64,000 nt of DNA from Rhodospirillaceae bacterium (GTDB taxonomy: Bacteria; Pseudomonadota; Alphaproteobacteria; Rhodospirillales; Rhodospirillaceae), in assembly GCA_002737725.1 (NCBI GenBank), contig NSIP01000004.1, positions 62,001 through 126,000 of the forward strand, read 5' to 3'. Made by a program: the position numbers and the translations under genes. The notes under the pieces are model-generated. The model did no database searches, was not told where the DNA came from, and saw only the letters and a list, made by a program, of their open reading frames with translations. Below, in pieces: positions 8,845 to 17,717 of the stretch (position 1 is the first letter of the stretch; every line of letters begins with the position of its first letter).

Positions 8845-9558
8845 TCAGCGTTTAGCCGCAGGAACGGTGGGCCAGACGTTGCCCTGATCCCAATTCTTGC
8901 ACAGTTCTGAGATCGCCGAGTAATTATAAGTTGTGTCGATGGCCGCATTGCGCGAAGCCATCACCCGCTCCATCTCGTCCATGGCTGAGGCGGCGCTGTC
9001 ACTTAAGCCACTCAGTTTCTCATCGCCGCCTAGTTGTGCATCGCGGCTAAAGCGCGGCGGAATCGTTTGAAGCGAAATTTCTATGGCTTGGCGCACACGC
9101 GGGGCGTAGTCACGCACGGCCGCGCGGTTAATGGCGACATGCTGGTTTTCGTGATCCAGCACTGCTTTATATTCGTAACTGGCCGGGCGAAACTCGCTGG
9201 CCACCAACACGTCGATGCGATTAAAGCTAAAATCTGCATCAACGCTGCGCAGATAAATGCAAAACCAACCTTTGATAGGCGCTGCATAGGTTTGGCCCGT
9301 CATCGACAGGCCCACTTGGCTGGACGTTAAGCCTAATGCGCGCTGATGAAGCCCCGCAATGACCGAACCACTCTGTCGAATGGTGTTCTGAATGCCGGTG
9401 ACGTTGAGATTGTTATTGTAAATGGTCGGCGCATTATTGGTGGTGAAGTTCAACTTCACAGGCCTGGTGTAAAGCGGGCAATTATTTCGTGCTGCCGTTT
9501 GGGCCGTTGCCAAACCTGCACATCCCAGTAGCCCGATCATTGCCAGAAAAAACCACAT
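8845..9558 (-). CDS. Secreted protein with HExxH motif (DUF922-like predicted Zn protease)
   Basis: Encodes 237 residues. A clear signal peptide (MWFFLAMIGLLGCAGLATAQ) predicts export. A zinc-protease-like motif HENQH is at residues 136-140 in the context YKAVLDHENQHVAINRAAV. That arrangement resembles the DUF922 group of predicted periplasmic metalloproteases, but I cannot confirm membership. The N-terminal part is rich in Asn and Thr. It sits 25 bases upstream of the RraA-like gene and 51 bases downstream of the 98-residue protein. Substrate and role are unknown. Confidence 0.65.
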   Translation of the reverse strand: MWFFLAMIGLLGCAGLATAQTAARNNCPLYTRPVKLNFTTNNAPTIYNNNLNVTGIQNTIRQSGSVIAGLHQRALGLTSSQVGLSMTGQTYAAPIKGWFCIYLRSVDADFSFNRIDVLVASEFRPASYEYKAVLDHENQHVAINRAAVRDYAPRVRQAIEISLQTIPPRFSRDAQLGGDEKLSGLSDSAASAMDEMERVMASRNAAIDTTYNYSAISELCKNWDQGNVWPTVPAAKR

Positions 9559-9609
9559 GGTAATCTACCATAGCCGTGAATATTCTCCACAACGGCGGTG
9601 CGAAGTGAA

Positions 9610-9906
9610 TTATTTCTTCGCCTTCGCCACCAGGCTCTCGACCGAGAAGCCCTGCATCCAGGCGCCGCCCACCACTTTTTCCACCAACCCGTCGCGTTCG
9701 CGGACAAGTTCTTTGGCAAGCTCGCCTGTGGGCACAAAGTCATCGAGCGCCTTGCGGCTAATCGTGCCCTTCTCTTGCAGCATGTGCTCCAGAATCGTCA
9801 CGCGGTCGCGCAACACCCACAGTTCCGACATCAACTCGGTATTCATGCGGATGAGATTGTCCATCATCTCATCGCCCGTGTAGGGCTGCTTGGGGGCGTC
9901 AACCAT
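9610..9906 (-). CDS. Small helical protein, partner of adjacent methyltransferase (module copy 1)
   Basis: Encodes 98 residues, predicted mostly alpha-helical and probably coiled-coil in the central third. I do not recognise a family. The segment MSELWVLRDRVTILEHMLQEKG resembles the segment AQELWVVKDRQMVTEAVLAKHG in the 97-residue protein at 50410-50703. Both lie immediately downstream of paralogous methyltransferases. Only 5 bases separate it from the methyltransferase stop codon, so the two are co-translated. A structural or regulatory partner of the methyltransferase is the simplest inference. Confidence 0.75.
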   Translation of the reverse strand: MVDAPKQPYTGDEMMDNLIRMNTELMSELWVLRDRVTILEHMLQEKGTISRKALDDFVPTGELAKELVRERDGLVEKVVGGAWMQGFSVESLVAKAKK

Positions 9907-9911
9907 GTGAA

Positions 9912-11039
9912 TTAAACCGGCTTCGAACCACGCACGACGTAGGGGTAACCTTGCGCGCCCAACGTATAGGCCTCAACGTTCACGAAGCCCAAATCTTTCA
10001 TCACGTCGGCCCACTCCACTTCGCGCGTAACGGTAAAGAATGGCTCGCCGCGATGTTCGGTATCCCAATCCAGCACCACAGCCTGCAACGGGTGTACGGC
10101 GGCGAAGGGCGGCGGATCTGACATCACCAAATCACCACCCGGTTTGAGGATGCGCAGCGCTTCTTTCAGCGTATCGATGTTCACATCAATCGGCATTTCG
10201 TGCTGCAACGCATACATGATCACACCATCAACCGAGCTCGTGGGCTCTTTGGTGTCGCGCGCATCGCGTTGCTTGAATGCAACTTTGATACCCATGCGTT
10301 CAGCCGCCATGTGCCCTTGACGCAGCAAATGCTGCGATAAATCGCTGCCAATTAACTCGGCATCTGGAAACACCTGATACACAGCGGCCAGCGTGCCGAA
10401 GCCACCGCAGCCGGGTTCGTAAATCCGGCCATAGCTTTTCTTGGGAAACTGTTTGACCACATCGGGTCGCTGCCGGCGTAAATCATCACCCGCTTCCACT
10501 GCGGCAAACCCGCCGCGCACGAACACCAGTGGCCCAACGCCCGAGCCCATGGTGATTCCATAAAGGTCGTAACCGTCCCAGCCGCCGGGCATCAGGTGCC
10601 ACTCAGTTTCGCTGTGGTACTTCGGGATAGGAATGCTCGCATCCAACTCCAAAGACCCACCGATGGGTTTGATCGGCAGCGCATAAAACGCTTCGGCCTC
10701 AGCGCGGCGCGCTTCGGTGGCAGGAATTCCCTTGGTGTAGACTTCCTCGGCGACATAGCGCTGCATCAAGCGGTCGTAGCGATAGGTGATTGAACGCTCA
10801 GCCACAGCCTTGGCCTTTGCGATGCGTTCAGGCCAGGGTTCGTTGCGCTGTGCCCAATTTTGCGCAAGCGCTGCACCTTCGGGGTCGGCATTGAAGTCGG
10901 CGCGTGCACGCTGGCGCACGGTGCCTGCGACATAATTTTGTAGCGAGCCCAAAAACTCCATACCTGCACGGCCACGTTGGGCCAATGAGACCGTCTTAAA
11001 GGGCGTGATGGGTGATTCAGGTAATGATGCGTTTGTCAT
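9912..11039 (-). CDS. Class I SAM-dependent methyltransferase (module copy 1)
   Basis: Encodes 375 residues. The N-terminal 180 residues form a family-specific region (RGRAGMEFLGSL, PGGWDGYDLYGI). A Rossmann methyltransferase domain follows: motif I YEPGCGGFGTLAAVY near residue 210, acidic motif II GSDLS, QRDARDTK, and LRILKPGGDLVMSDPPPF. A GGAGG ribosome site precedes the ATG. It is clearly paralogous to the methyltransferase at 50700-51767, sharing GGWDG, QRDARDT/QADARDT, PGGDL and the GEPF block. The substrate is unknown; a small molecule is more likely than RNA given the domain layout, but that is inference. Confidence 0.85.
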   Translation of the reverse strand: MTNASLPESPITPFKTVSLAQRGRAGMEFLGSLQNYVAGTVRQRARADFNADPEGAALAQNWAQRNEPWPERIAKAKAVAERSITYRYDRLMQRYVAEEVYTKGIPATEARRAEAEAFYALPIKPIGGSLELDASIPIPKYHSETEWHLMPGGWDGYDLYGITMGSGVGPLVFVRGGFAAVEAGDDLRRQRPDVVKQFPKKSYGRIYEPGCGGFGTLAAVYQVFPDAELIGSDLSQHLLRQGHMAAERMGIKVAFKQRDARDTKEPTSSVDGVIMYALQHEMPIDVNIDTLKEALRILKPGGDLVMSDPPPFAAVHPLQAVVLDWDTEHRGEPFFTVTREVEWADVMKDLGFVNVEAYTLGAQGYPYVVRGSKPV

Positions 11040-11134
11040 AGGGCACCTCCGTTGAAGTCGATTATATCACCATTTCATCGCACGAAGCGCCTTCGTGAAA
11101 ATAGTCCGCAGTGCGAACCTGTGCTAAAGGCCAC

Positions 11135-11167
11135 AAAAAGTAAGGGCCGATCCTTACGGACCGGCCC
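11135..11167 (-). terminator. Intrinsic terminator of the TonB receptor gene
   Basis: On the minus strand a 10 bp stem with one mismatch (GGGCCGGTCC paired with GGATCGGCCC, loop GTAA) lies about 30 bases after the receptor stop and is followed by TTACTTTTTG. The U-run makes this a good Rho-independent terminator. It means the downstream methyltransferase genes probably need their own promoter in 11040-11134 or rely on readthrough. Confidence 0.7.
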
Positions 11168-11199
11168 CCCGGAGCTCCCCCTCCAGTAAAGCTTGAGAA

Positions 11200-13884
11200 T
11201 TAGAAGGTATAGTTGACGCGCAGGCCAAAGGTACGCTTGTCTTGCGGAACAACGTTGATCGACTGGGCCGAGAAGCTAAAGCCGCCCGCAACCGCGAAGT
11301 CAGTTAGTGCGAAGTCAGAGGTCGAGTTGGCAGCCGCCCACTTATCTTGATCAAAGAGATTGCGAACATACAGCTCAACTCGAAGGTTGTCTTTCTCAAC
11401 ACCCGCCCGTGTATGAACCAACCAATAGGAGGCTGTCGTGGCAAGGTTCCAAAGATCGACGTAAGCTTTGCCGGAATAGGTAGCATCGGCACGCGCAAAC
11501 CAACTCCAATCACCAACCAACGTATTCGTATACGTTCCAGACAAATTGCCCATCCACTTCGGATAGCGGGTTGGGCTTTTGCCGTTCAAATTGCCTTGCG
11601 CACTAATAGTTGTCGCATCGGTCGTCGACCCCACCCTAAAGCCCGTGATCGGGCTGATCCCACCGAAATTGAATACTTCGTTGCTGAACAAGCCAACGTT
11701 CACGAATTCGGTAAACGTGCTTTTGTTGTAGCTCATATTAGCGTTGAAGTTCCAGTTATCGTTCAAGGCTAGAGCAGCTTCCAACTCAGCGCCTTTAAAC
11801 TTGGCGCTGCCCGAGGTATTGATCCCCAGTGTATTCGCCGAGGCCTTCGGAATACGGTCGCGTTGGGACGGATCGTCGGCATCACGAACATAAATAATTG
11901 AAATCGGCGTCGGGAAGTTTTTCCATTTATAGTAATAACCGGTCAGATTGACCTTGCCCCTGCCGTCCGCAAAGCTCTGCTTAATGCCACCTTCGAGCGC
12001 GTCGAGGTACTGCGGGGGCGTTGAAGCAATCAATTTTCCACCAGGTGATTGCTCAGAGATCTGGGCGCACTCTGATGCTGTCGAGGGCTGCCCTGTGCGG
12101 GGATTGATGAAGGGCGCAGTGAAAGCCTCAGGGCTGCAAATCGCTACCAGACCATTGATCACACCCGGCAAAGCCCCACGAGAGGCTTGACCATATATCG
12201 TCGTTTCATCGCTAGGCTTATAGCTCAGGATGATACGCGGGGTTTTCTGCTTGTTTACTTGCTCAAGATTTCTGACCGACGTGCCAAACGTTTGGGTGTT
12301 GACACGCGTGTCTTGCATGTAACGGAATTCAAGGTCCAAGGTGAGTTGCTCGGAAATATCGTAAGACGCGGTCCCGTAACCCGCCCAAACCTTTGCGCGA
12401 TCACCACTCGTTGCTGGAAGAGCCGCATTGACCGGACCGATGGAGCAACTCTGATTGAAACATGAGGTAACCAACAAGCCGCCGCCACCGTTAGTAATGA
12501 AGGTTTGCTTGTAATACGTTGCACCGGCGATCCAACGGAAACGTTCTTCGCCTGGGGACGCAACGCGCAATTCTGCGCTTTTGTCTTTTCCGGTTTGCGG
12601 GTCGGCAGAGTACCAGATTTCGGCATCCGAGACGTCGAAATCACGAAGCCAGTTCGAGCCCATGTCATTATAACCGGCCGTCAAAGTCGCCTTATAACCT
12701 TCAGCGAATTCCCAATCAGCATTCAATGATCCACGGAAAGTATTTCGACGAAGACCAAAGCCATCGATGGTGGGGACGCCCTTAACAAATTTTCGTTTAA
12801 TCAGGTTGTCGACCAAGAAGTTCGGACGCGCGATCACGGCAGGAACTGGCACGCTGAGTTCGAAATCAAACCCGGGGCGAACGCGAGCAAATTGTGTAGG
12901 GAAAAGGCTGGTATTTGACGTTATTTTTGGAGCACCGGCCTCACCGGGCTGCGGGATCGCGCCGCAGAGATAATTGCGTGGACGCAAGGTTACCGACTCT
13001 CCGCCCCGCGCGCCAACCAGCGCACCGGCAACCGAAGTCGCGGTGTAGGTCTTTCCATTGCAGGTATCAAATGTTCGGCCAGCGATCTTACCTTCAGAGG
13101 CCGGACCGTCGTCGTCCTCTTGATAGAAAGCACGCAATTTAACACTTAAGCTGTCGGTTGGTTTCGCCAATAACGACAACGATGCCGACTTGGAACCCTG
13201 TTCGCCAAGCTTGCCACCGTCAGTCGCCGTGAACATTGAGCCCTTATTATAGAGCCGAACATTCGCCAAATAGCCAAGTTTGCCTGGCACAAGCGGGCCA
13301 GTGTGCTGTGCGCTGACGTCAAACTGATTGTAGGTGCCACCTGAGATATCAAGATTGCCTTCATAGTTTTCGAGATCAGGCTTCTTGGTGATGTAATTGA
13401 TGGCCCCGGCAAACGTATTGCGCCCGAAGAAGGCCGATTGTGGGCCTTTGATAATTTCAACGCGTTCCAAATCTTGGATCGGCAACACTTGCGCGCCGCC
13501 CAACGAGTAAACGCCATCGACAAACAATGAAGTGGCCTGCAAATGCGGCAACTGGCTCAACACCGAAACGCCGCGCATGCGGATGACGGAATTAAAGCGG
13601 CCAGCAGTCACACCAGAAATGTTCGGGTTAAATTGAATGCCAGAACTTTGTAGCGCAATGTCGCCGAGGTTCTGGAAACCAGCCTTTTTAATGTCCTCTG
13701 ACGTGAACGCAGCAATGGCGAGGGGAATTTCTTGCAATGACTCATTACGTTGGCGCGCGGTGACGACAATCTCTTCGATGCCGCTGACTTGCGCTTGCGC
13801 CTGCTGCTGCGCCCAAGCGTTAGAGCCAAACGTGGTTGCAGCGACGGTGGCCAAAAGTGCCGTTCGAATGGAATTCAAGCGCAT
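11200..13884 (-). CDS. TonB-dependent outer-membrane receptor
   Basis: Encodes 894 residues from the ATG at 13884. An upstream in-frame TTG at 13899 overlaps the GGGGG ribosome-binding stretch, so it was not chosen. A signal peptide (ends near AWAQQ) is followed by the EEIVVTARQRNESLQEIPLAI plug start, the plug domain (RMRGVS, FVDGVYS, VEIIKGPQSAFFGRNTFAGAINYIT) and a large beta-barrel ending in a C-terminal aromatic residue (RVNYTF). Such receptors import siderophores, cobalamin, carbohydrates or aromatic compounds with TonB energy. The ligand cannot be told from sequence; no TonB-box N-terminal signalling domain is present. Confidence 0.95.
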   Translation of the reverse strand: MRLNSIRTALLATVAATTFGSNAWAQQQAQAQVSGIEEIVVTARQRNESLQEIPLAIAAFTSEDIKKAGFQNLGDIALQSSGIQFNPNISGVTAGRFNSVIRMRGVSVLSQLPHLQATSLFVDGVYSLGGAQVLPIQDLERVEIIKGPQSAFFGRNTFAGAINYITKKPDLENYEGNLDISGGTYNQFDVSAQHTGPLVPGKLGYLANVRLYNKGSMFTATDGGKLGEQGSKSASLSLLAKPTDSLSVKLRAFYQEDDDGPASEGKIAGRTFDTCNGKTYTATSVAGALVGARGGESVTLRPRNYLCGAIPQPGEAGAPKITSNTSLFPTQFARVRPGFDFELSVPVPAVIARPNFLVDNLIKRKFVKGVPTIDGFGLRRNTFRGSLNADWEFAEGYKATLTAGYNDMGSNWLRDFDVSDAEIWYSADPQTGKDKSAELRVASPGEERFRWIAGATYYKQTFITNGGGGLLVTSCFNQSCSIGPVNAALPATSGDRAKVWAGYGTASYDISEQLTLDLEFRYMQDTRVNTQTFGTSVRNLEQVNKQKTPRIILSYKPSDETTIYGQASRGALPGVINGLVAICSPEAFTAPFINPRTGQPSTASECAQISEQSPGGKLIASTPPQYLDALEGGIKQSFADGRGKVNLTGYYYKWKNFPTPISIIYVRDADDPSQRDRIPKASANTLGINTSGSAKFKGAELEAALALNDNWNFNANMSYNKSTFTEFVNVGLFSNEVFNFGGISPITGFRVGSTTDATTISAQGNLNGKSPTRYPKWMGNLSGTYTNTLVGDWSWFARADATYSGKAYVDLWNLATTASYWLVHTRAGVEKDNLRVELYVRNLFDQDKWAAANSTSDFALTDFAVAGGFSFSAQSINVVPQDKRTFGLRVNYTF

Positions 13885-14119
13885 ATTGAAAGCCCCCAAT
13901 TGTGGCGTATTAGCTCCGTCAAAAACCTCAAGCCCACATCCCCGAGGGCCTGACCTTCAATAACCATAACAGAATAATAACTATCGCCAAATGCCAAATG
14001 CCGCCTCTATGATTTTGTTCAACCTGTATCAGAAATGCCTCACCAGCCTTTATATTGGGCTATAAGTGATGGGGCTCACCTACCCCACGCGCCCGCATGA
14101 GCTTCCATAAAGTGAGCCT

Positions 14120-14923
14120 ATGAGCACCCCACAAGCCAAGCCCCAGTCCATTAAAATCGCCACGTTTAACGTTAATTCTATCAAGGCGCGGCTGCCCAAT
14201 TTTCTGGCCTGGCTGAAAGATTTTGGCCCCGATGTCGCCTTACTCCAGGAGCTGAAATGCATCGACGAGAACTTCCCTCGCCTGGAAATCGAGGATGCGG
14301 GCTACAACCTCGTGACCCATGGCCAGAAAGCCTACAATGGCGTGGCAATATTAGCGAAATCACAAATTGAGGATGTGTGGAAGGGTCTGCCCGGCGACCC
14401 GGCAGACGAACAAGCGCGCTACATCGAGGCCACCGTGTATGGCTCTGTGCGCGTGGCTTCGATCTACTTGCCTAATGGCAACCCGCTAGGCACCGAGAAG
14501 TTTAGCTACAAACTTGGCTGGATGGATCGCCTGAAAGCGCACATTCAACTGCGACTTGCCGACGAAGAGATTGCTGTATGGGGCGGTGACTACAATGTGA
14601 TTCCCACTGACACTGATGTGTGGGACCCGCGCGCCATGAAAGACGACGCCCTGACCCAACCGGAAAGCCGCGCGAAGTTTCGCGCCCTTCATCACCTGGG
14701 GCTGACGGATGCACTCAGGTCATTTCATCCCGAGCCGCACTTGTATTCGTATTGGGATTACCAAGCCGGGGCATGGCAGAAAGATCATGGCCTGCTCATC
14801 GACCACCTTCTATTATCGCCGCAAGCCGCCGACCGATTAGTGGCGTCGGGCATCGACAAAACGCCGCGCGGCCAAGAAAAAGCCTCCGACCACACGCCGG
14901 TGTGGTGCGAACTAAAGCTGTGA
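14120..14923 (+). CDS. xth: Exodeoxyribonuclease III (AP endonuclease)
   Basis: Encodes 267 residues, normal for the family. It acts in base-excision repair, cutting at abasic sites and trimming 3' ends. Motifs of the EEP nuclease fold are seen: KIATFNVNSIKARLPNFLAWL, LLQELKCID (catalytic Glu), YNGVAIL, VASIYLPNGNP, WGGDYNVIPTDTDVWDP and the C-terminal KASDHTPVWCEL with the catalytic His. It is divergent from the TonB receptor; the 235-base gap between them presumably holds both promoters. Confidence 0.96.
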   Translation: MSTPQAKPQSIKIATFNVNSIKARLPNFLAWLKDFGPDVALLQELKCIDENFPRLEIEDAGYNLVTHGQKAYNGVAILAKSQIEDVWKGLPGDPADEQARYIEATVYGSVRVASIYLPNGNPLGTEKFSYKLGWMDRLKAHIQLRLADEEIAVWGGDYNVIPTDTDVWDPRAMKDDALTQPESRAKFRALHHLGLTDALRSFHPEPHLYSYWDYQAGAWQKDHGLLIDHLLLSPQAADRLVASGIDKTPRGQEKASDHTPVWCELKL

Positions 14924-15092
14924 AGTATCAACCGCACGCGTCGGCTCGATTTTTCAGTCCAACAGAGCGGCGATCGGCCCAACGCCATTGCGGCGAGTTG
15001 TTCGGTGCCGAAAGTTACTTTGACCACATCGAGAGTTGCGCGCTACTCTCAAGTTTGGCTTAGGCTACATCTCTGCGTAAGGATGAACTGAA

Positions 15093-15785
15093 ATGAATCA
15101 CAGACGCATCCGTGGCAAAATTCTATATGTCGGCGACAAATCTGGCGAACGCGGACGCGAGTGGTTCACCTATACTGTCGAGGCCGACGGGGCGCGGACA
15201 GTTCGCGCAATGTGCGAAATGGACGACAGTGGCGTCCTGCGTGATGTCACCTATGTCATGGATACCAAATTTCGGCCGGTCGAGGCATACAACCGCGTCA
15301 GCATCAAAGGCGTCGCCCAAGGTGCTGCCTGGTTCACGTTTCAGGATGAGAGCGCCGTTTGTGAGGCTCAATCGCGGAGCATGGGCCGCTTCACCCAACA
15401 CATGTCGGCACCGGGTGGGGTTGGCTCCTTCGTCACACATCCGATCGTCTGCGACGGACTGCAGTGCGCAGGCGTCGATACCTCAAGCCCCGGCGCACGG
15501 ATAGTGATCAAGAACAGCGGATCAAGTTCCCTCCGCCCAGATGGCAGCGAAGCACCCGGTTTGACTTTACACGACCGAACCCTTGAATTTGTCGGCTTTG
15601 AAAAAGTCACCGTGCCTGCCGGAACTTTCGACACAATTCACTTCCGTGTGTTGCCGAGCCGTGCCGAGATGCAGCGCAACCCGCCCCTGGACGTGTGGTC
15701 AACGCCCGGCGATTTCGTATTCGTTAAGATGCGTTGGGACCTGCTCAATTGTTCCTACTACCTCTCCGAGATCGACGGGTTGTAA
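15093..15785 (+). CDS. Hypothetical protein (DUF3108-like C-terminal half)
   Basis: Encodes 230 residues with no signal peptide or membrane segment. The C-terminal half contains EFVGFEKVTVPAGTFDTIHFRV, which resembles the turn motif VPAGTFDT in DUF3108 and related beta-rich lipid-binding-like proteins. The N-terminal half (FTYTVEADGARTVRAMCEMDDSGVLRDVTY) also looks beta-rich. A weak purine-rich ribosome site (AAGGATG) lies upstream. No function can be assigned, and its neighbours give no context. Confidence 0.65.
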   Translation: MNHRRIRGKILYVGDKSGERGREWFTYTVEADGARTVRAMCEMDDSGVLRDVTYVMDTKFRPVEAYNRVSIKGVAQGAAWFTFQDESAVCEAQSRSMGRFTQHMSAPGGVGSFVTHPIVCDGLQCAGVDTSSPGARIVIKNSGSSSLRPDGSEAPGLTLHDRTLEFVGFEKVTVPAGTFDTIHFRVLPSRAEMQRNPPLDVWSTPGDFVFVKMRWDLLNCSYYLSEIDGL

Positions 15786-15872
15786 CCAAGGCTGTCGGGC
15801 CGGAAGTAAGCGCGCTGACTGCGGAACAAGGTCGGTCGGACGCAACGATCGCCAAAAAATGTCGAACGTCGT

Positions 15873-15907
15873 GGCCGCGTCGGAGAGTGGGCCGCGTCGG
15901 AGAGTGG
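15873..15907. repeat. 17 bp perfect tandem duplication
   Basis: The unit GGCCGCGTCGGAGAGTG occurs twice without a gap (15873-15889 and 15890-15906), in the non-coding stretch between the hypothetical gene and the broken DUF3052 gene. It looks like replication slippage. The rest of 15786-16009 shows no gene. Confidence 0.85.
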
Positions 15908-16009
15908 TTGTGTTACAACAGGCGCGCTCGACATCTGCCCTGGCTCTATAATCTCACAATAGCGGGCCAGGCTGTCGGCGGATACATCAATCAACTGAGA
16001 TGTTCTGGG

Positions 16010-16437
16010 TTAGCGCTTCTCCTTCCTGACCATCAATTTCAGGCCTGACCATACCTCATACACCGCGAACACTTTCACATCCACCAGACCGATGGGCAGG
16101 GCATGTTTGCGGATGGTGTCTTCGGTGATGTCGGTGGGCACTTTCGATGCCTTCTTTGGCCGACTGACCCAAATCATTCCATCGCGAACTATTTTATCCA
16201 TCATCACCGGGAGGGCCGCAGCAAGGTTTGCCGCACTGCTGGTAAAAATGTCACTGCAGCGACCGGATACTTAATGGCCTTGGCGGTTTTTGCCACTTTC
16301 GCAATCGCGCTTGCTTCTTGGACAACGCCTGTCATGAACGCTGGTGCGCCAATGAACAAGACCGTCGACTCAGGCTTGAACCCGAGTTTCTTGGAGAGTG
16401 GAGTACCAGAGTAACCGGTGGCCGCTGGCTTAATCAT
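16010..16437 (-). pseudogene. DUF3052 family gene broken by a frameshift
   Basis: Two reading frames together give one DUF3052-type protein. The first (16437 to about 16255) carries ATGYSGTPLSKKLGFKPE, the usual start. The second resumes near 16250 as SDIFTSSAANLAAALPVMMDKI and runs through DGMIWVSRPKKASKVPTDITE and LVDVKVFAVYEVWSGLKLMVRKE to 16010. The switch around 16250-16260 needs the loss of one base (or gain of two). The original start codon overlaps the MFS stop as ATGA, so it was the last gene of a three-gene operon. Function of the family is unknown. A sequencing error cannot be excluded. Confidence 0.85.
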
Positions 16438-17717
16438 GGGACCGCCACCTGGGGTTTTTTAGTCTGAGTCTGAGTCTGAGTCTGAGTCTGAGTCTGTCTC
16501 CACGCCAGCAACAGTGCGACAAACAAAAAGATGGCAGCCAAGGCATATGGTAATCCGACCGCGCCGGGAATCGAGGTCATCGCAATTCCGAGTGCGAACG
16601 TTTGCGTAAACAGCAGCGGGGCGATGATAGTCGCGATGGACGTTAAACTGGCCAACGCGCCTTGCAACTGCCCTTGATTGTTATCCCCCACCGCACGCGT
16701 AGCGATGCCTTGCATCGCCGGTCCTACAAATCCAAAAAGCGCGCCAAAGGGAATGCCCGCGAGGAATATCCACCCTTCGGGCGCCAGGGCGTAGATCACA
16801 AACGAAAGCGTACCGAACGACAGTCCCAACACAAGTGCGCCGCGATCACCTAACCTTTTGACCACAGGCCCGATCAACAAAGCCTGCACGATCATTGAAC
16901 TTACGCCCACAGTCGCCAGCATCAGGCCGACCTGTTGCTCGTTCCACGCGTAACGGAACTGCGCATAAATTACGGCGATGGCAGGGTGGGCGTCGTGACC
17001 CAAGCGTACAAAAAACATGGCCAGCGCAATGCCGAGCAACGCAGGCGCAGAACGCAGAAGTTTGAGTGAGCCAAAAAAATTCGCGTTACGCCACTTGAAC
17101 GAACTGCGTCGTTCTTTGGGGAGTGATTCCGGCAGAATAAAAAAGCCATAAGCCGCGTTCAGCATGCACAGCCCTGCCGCTACCCAGAAAGGCGCGCGCA
17201 AATCGATCCCAGCCAGCAAGCCGCCGAAGGCAGGGCCAACAATAAAACCAAAGCCCCATGCTGCGCCGACCAGGCCGAAGCGCTTAGTCCGCAGCTCAGG
17301 CGCGGTGGTGTCGGCGATGTAGGCCATGGCCGTGGGAAAACCCGACGTGGTAATACCCGACAGCACACGACCAATAAAAAGCCAGGCAACGGTGGGTGCC
17401 AACGCCATCAGCACATAATCCACCGACAACCCGGCCATCGAAATCAGAATCACAGGTCGGCGGCCAAAGCGATCAGACAACGAGCCCAAAATTGGTGAAG
17501 CGATAAATTGCATCACGGCCCACACCGTGCCGAAGATGCCCAAGATGGTCGCGGCCCCGGCGATGTCACCGCCCTGCAAGGTCACCAACAGTTTTGGCAA
17601 AACTGGAATCATGACTCCGAAGGCCAAGGTGTCTAGCATAACCGTAACAAGAATAAACCCGAAGGCCGCGCGGGTGGGTTTGGCTGCTACAGTCATGGGC
17701 TGATACAACTCACTCAT
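16434..17717 (-). CDS. MFS exporter, Tet/TCR type (downstream paralogue)
   Basis: Encodes 427 residues with 12 predicted membrane helices. It belongs to the drug:H+ antiporter group resembling TetA: GSLSDRFGRRPVILIS between helices 2 and 3 is the motif A loop, and FIGRVLSGITTSGFPTAMAYIAD is in helix 4-5. It exports a small hydrophobic compound; the substrate is unknown. The C-terminus carries six Gln-Thr repeats encoded by a hexanucleotide microsatellite. It overlaps the upstream paralogue by 4 bases (ATGA). The two proteins share a near-identical cytoplasmic loop (LPKERRSSFKWRNANFFGS). Confidence 0.9.
   Translation of the reverse strand: MSELYQPMTVAAKPTRAAFGFILVTVMLDTLAFGVMIPVLPKLLVTLQGGDIAGAATILGIFGTVWAVMQFIASPILGSLSDRFGRRPVILISMAGLSVDYVLMALAPTVAWLFIGRVLSGITTSGFPTAMAYIADTTAPELRTKRFGLVGAAWGFGFIVGPAFGGLLAGIDLRAPFWVAAGLCMLNAAYGFFILPESLPKERRSSFKWRNANFFGSLKLLRSAPALLGIALAMFFVRLGHDAHPAIAVIYAQFRYAWNEQQVGLMLATVGVSSMIVQALLIGPVVKRLGDRGALVLGLSFGTLSFVIYALAPEGWIFLAGIPFGALFGFVGPAMQGIATRAVGDNNQGQLQGALASLTSIATIIAPLLFTQTFALGIAMTSIPGAVGLPYALAAIFLFVALLLAWRQTQTQTQTQTQTKKPQVAVP
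16461..16496. repeat. Hexanucleotide microsatellite (AGTCTG)x6 inside an exporter gene
   Basis: Six perfect AGTCTG units lie in the last codons of the MFS gene and encode a Gln-Thr repeat in the cytoplasmic tail. Unit changes would alter tail length by two residues without shifting the frame. Confidence 0.95.

Noticed and set aside
16461-16496. Phase-variable on/off switching by the hexanucleotide repeat
   Set aside because: Units of six bases cannot shift the frame; only tail length can change.
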